Of a stretch of DNA of 64,000 nt, positions 61,840 through 64,000 are shown piece by piece. Made by a program: the position numbers and the translations under genes. Source of the stretch: Sipunculus nudus (taxonomy: Eukaryota; Annelida; Sipuncula; Golfingiida; Sipunculidae); NCBI GenBank assembly GCA_026874595.1, contig CM049309.1:742501-806500 (forward strand). Reading direction: 5' to 3'. How positions within the stretch are numbered: the stretch's first letter is position 1; each line of letters opens with the position of its first letter. A model generated the notes under the pieces. It saw only the letters and a program-made list of their open reading frames with translations. It did no database searches and had not been told where the DNA came from.

Positions 61840-62996
61840 AATAAGCTTCTAAGTTTTATTCTATTGTAAGCTCTGTGACCTTGAAAAGCAGGTCAAGGTC
61901 ACCCATCTTCGAACTTGACCGAGATTTTGTTGATATGCATCTTCACCAAAGAAATAAAATTCCTATTGTGAATCCTTTTAGAGATATCCTGCTCACAAGG
62001 CCACAATTGAAAAATCCAAGAAAAATTCATTAAAAATCAGAAATTGCAGGTGGCGCCCCCAAATTTGTTCAGCAGTTACAAACCATCAGTTCCTATGATC
62101 ATAGTAAGTATTGTAAAAATCCACCCAAAGGTTCCTGAGAAATAAGCTTCTAAATGTTTTTTCTATAATCAGCTCTGTGACCTTGAAAAGCAGGTCAAGG
62201 TCACCCATCTTCGAACTTGACCGAGATTTTGTCAATATACATCTTCACCGAAAAAATAAAAATCCTACAGTGAAACCTTTTAGAGATATCCCGCTCACAA
62301 GCCCAAAGTTGAAAAATCCGATAAAAATTCATAAAAAATCAGAAATTGTAGGTGGCGCCACCAAACTTGTTATGCAGGTACAGATTATCAGTCCCAATAA
62401 TCATAGTAAGTTTTGTGAAAATCCACCCAATGGTTCCTGAGAAATAAGCTTCTAAATGTTTTTTCTATAATCAGCTCTGTGACCTTGAAAAGCAGGTCAA
62501 GGTCACCCATCTTCGAACTTGACCGAGATTTTGTCAATATACATCTTCACCGGAAAAATAAAATTCCTACGGTGAAACCTTTTAGAGATATCCCGCTCAC
62601 AAGCCCAAAGTTGAAAAATCTGATAAAAATTCATTAAAAATCAGAAATTGTAGGTGGCGCCACCAAACTTGTTTAGCAGGTACAGATTATCATTCCCAAT
62701 AATCATAGTAAGTTTTGTGAAAATCCACCAAATGGTTCCTGAGTAATAAGCATCTAAGTGTTTTTCTATAATCAGCTCTAAAATGTAGAAAAATGGGTCA
62801 AGGTCACCCATCTTCGAACTTGACCGAGATTTTGTCGATATACATCTTTACCGAGGAAATAAAATTCTGACGGTGAATCCTTTTCAAGATATCCCGCTCA
62901 CAAGGTAAAAGTTAACGGACGCCGGACGGACGGACGGACGGACGGACAGCTTGGGTGACGACAATAGCCCATCAGCCTAAGGGCTGAGGGCTAAAA
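61840..62996 (+). mobile_element. Second Helitron-like family: ~300-bp units, (GGAC)n, terminal hairpin
   Basis: Four tandem units marked by AGGTCAAGGTCACCCATCTT then CGAACTTGACCGAGATTTTG (about 61890, 62191, 62492, 62796; spacing about 300 bp). After the last unit come GGACGCCGGACGG and (GGAC)n (62917-62948). A hairpin TAGCCCATCAGCC / GGCTGAGGGCTA (62965-62993) follows, then an A-run. No protein is encoded. Confidence 0.65.
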
Positions 62997-63097
62997 AAGC
63001 ATCCCATCTGTTAATTTTGTTTCTGAGGATTAAAATATAAGAATCAAATAAAAATAGTGAGTATGCCCGGAATATTCAGATGGATTATATAAAGATA

Positions 63098-63290
63098 AAC
63101 AAGTGACCAATGGGTCATGACGCTCAGCTGACTGGGAAGAGATTCGCAAAAGGAAACTTTATCATCAGAATGGTAGTATATACCCATTCAACTGAAGCAT
63201 CAAACAGATTAACCAACAGGCCAAAATTTAGTCTGTATTTATATATCTCAAAAATAGAGAAAAAATGTGTAAACATTAAAAACTAGAATA
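63098..63290 (+). mobile_element. 5' fragment of the 50-kb Helitron-like family
   Basis: AACAAGTGACCAATGGGTCA then TGACGCTCAGCTGAC matches the 5' end at 50362. The next 150 bp are the reverse complement of 32975-33110 (TTCAACTGAAGCATCAAACA and so on). It breaks off near 63290. Confidence 0.8.
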
Positions 63291-63409
63291 CAGGTAACCG
63301 ACATGGGACTACATGTATCCGCCAAAATCAGAGTGGAACGGGTGAATTGAGGCATGGATTGAGTGGCAAGGGGAAATAGAATGAGGTATGTTGCATATTA
63401 GCATGGATG

Positions 63410-64000
63410 TCTGCAGCCTAAATGTGTATGTAGGTTGTGCCACCTACCACAAATCCAGAAACTGTCCAAGTTGTATACACCTGCAAAATTTTAGGCAGAA
63501 AAGTCAAACCACTACATGTATATGAGTGATTTTTGCCCATGGCAGACAAACAGCTGGACAAACACTGTGCAAAAATCTTTGCAGGTGACCCCTCCAGTTT
63601 TGTGTATGATAAAGACCTATGTGAGATCTAAACACATGCACAATTTTGGCCCAATCGGTCAAATGGTTCCTCATATATGAGCTTGGATGTGTGCAGTGTT
63701 AACCAGAATGTCGGTGGTGCCACCTGTCATAAAATCAAGAAAGCTGTCCACGATGTATAAGCCTACAAAATTTTAGGCAGTTATGTCGAACCACTACAGA
63801 GAAATGAGTGATTTTAGGCCACGGCAGACTAACAGACAGACGCTGTGCAAAATGGTTGCAGGTGGCACCACCAGTTTTGCGTATGATAAAGAGCTATCAA
63901 AGGGCTACATTTGTATAAATTTTATTTCCTGATCGGTCAAACGGTTCCCAAGATATGAGCTTGGATGTCATCAGCGTGAAAGTGAATGTAGGTGGCGCTA
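63410..64000 (+). repeat. Third tandem family, ~282-bp units, running off the window
   Basis: GCAAAATTTTAGGCAG-type markers near 63482 and 63764, GGCAGAC.AACAG near 63541 and 63823, and CCAGTTTTG.GTATGATAAAG near 63594 and 63876. Units contain GTAGGTGGCGC or GGTGGCACCACC. The array is cut by the end of the window. Confidence 0.85.

Overview
This is a 64-kb, AT-rich, repeat-dominated piece of an animal genome. It has eukaryotic introns with GT-AG borders, vertebrate/lophotrochozoan-type telomere motif (TTAGGG/CCCTAA), tRNA-derived SINE remnants, a Ty3/gypsy fragment and Helitron-like non-autonomous elements ending in (GGAC)n plus a hairpin. Together these suggest an invertebrate, most likely a mollusc or another lophotrochozoan. 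The phylum is an inference; no sequence here names a species. A 500-N assembly gap lies at 6076-6575.

Only one convincing protein-coding gene is visible: a five-exon plus-strand gene (ATG 29086, stop 35540, 295 codons). It encodes a secreted, two-immunoglobulin-domain protein with a C-terminal GPI-anchor-like hydrophobic tail. All four introns are phase 1. A second coding trace is a broken gypsy Pol fragment (minus strand, about 21285-21480).

Layout. 1-1520: 61-bp tandem satellite. 1.5-7.7 kb: AT-rich non-coding DNA with a (TA)n tract, a TGAATATTCA repeat, a G27 run and the gap. 7.7-10.2 kb: palindromic CAACTTAAG satellite organised in about 393-bp higher-order units. 10.2-24.1 kb: mosaic of that palindrome family, a 'GTCGGTATTACCGATAAG' minisatellite, AT microsatellites, and two direct copies of a roughly 2-kb segment (11.82-13.72 and 18.47-21.05 kb) that bracket a 390/325-bp satellite. 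24.27 kb: short telomeric tract. 26.1-27.9 kb: AACACTTAAG palindromic repeats. 27.7-28.97 kb: segment repeated at 45.1-46.28 kb. 29.1-35.5 kb: the Ig gene. 35.5-43.7 kb: AT-rich, mostly unique DNA with a 150-bp MITE and a 210-bp tandem repeat. 43.7-48.9 kb: tRNA-like SINE family, the second duplicate and an 18-bp repeat. 48.94-49.41 kb: 467-bp interstitial telomeric array running into a 35-bp minisatellite that contains CCCTA. That minisatellite recurs at 55.5, 57.5 and 59.4-59.9 kb, apparently split by insertions: a Helitron-like element at 50.36-53.71 kb, a 1.88-kb TIR transposon at 55.64-57.52 kb and a 337-bp tandem repeat. 61.8-64 kb: three more gene-poor repeat families.

There is no operon or multi-gene system. 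The most interesting signals are structural: two exact matches to the vertebrate CTCF consensus flanking the Ig gene, two Helitron-like families sharing one 3' end plan, an inverted junction beside the telomeric array, and duplicate pairs that record insertions and deletions.
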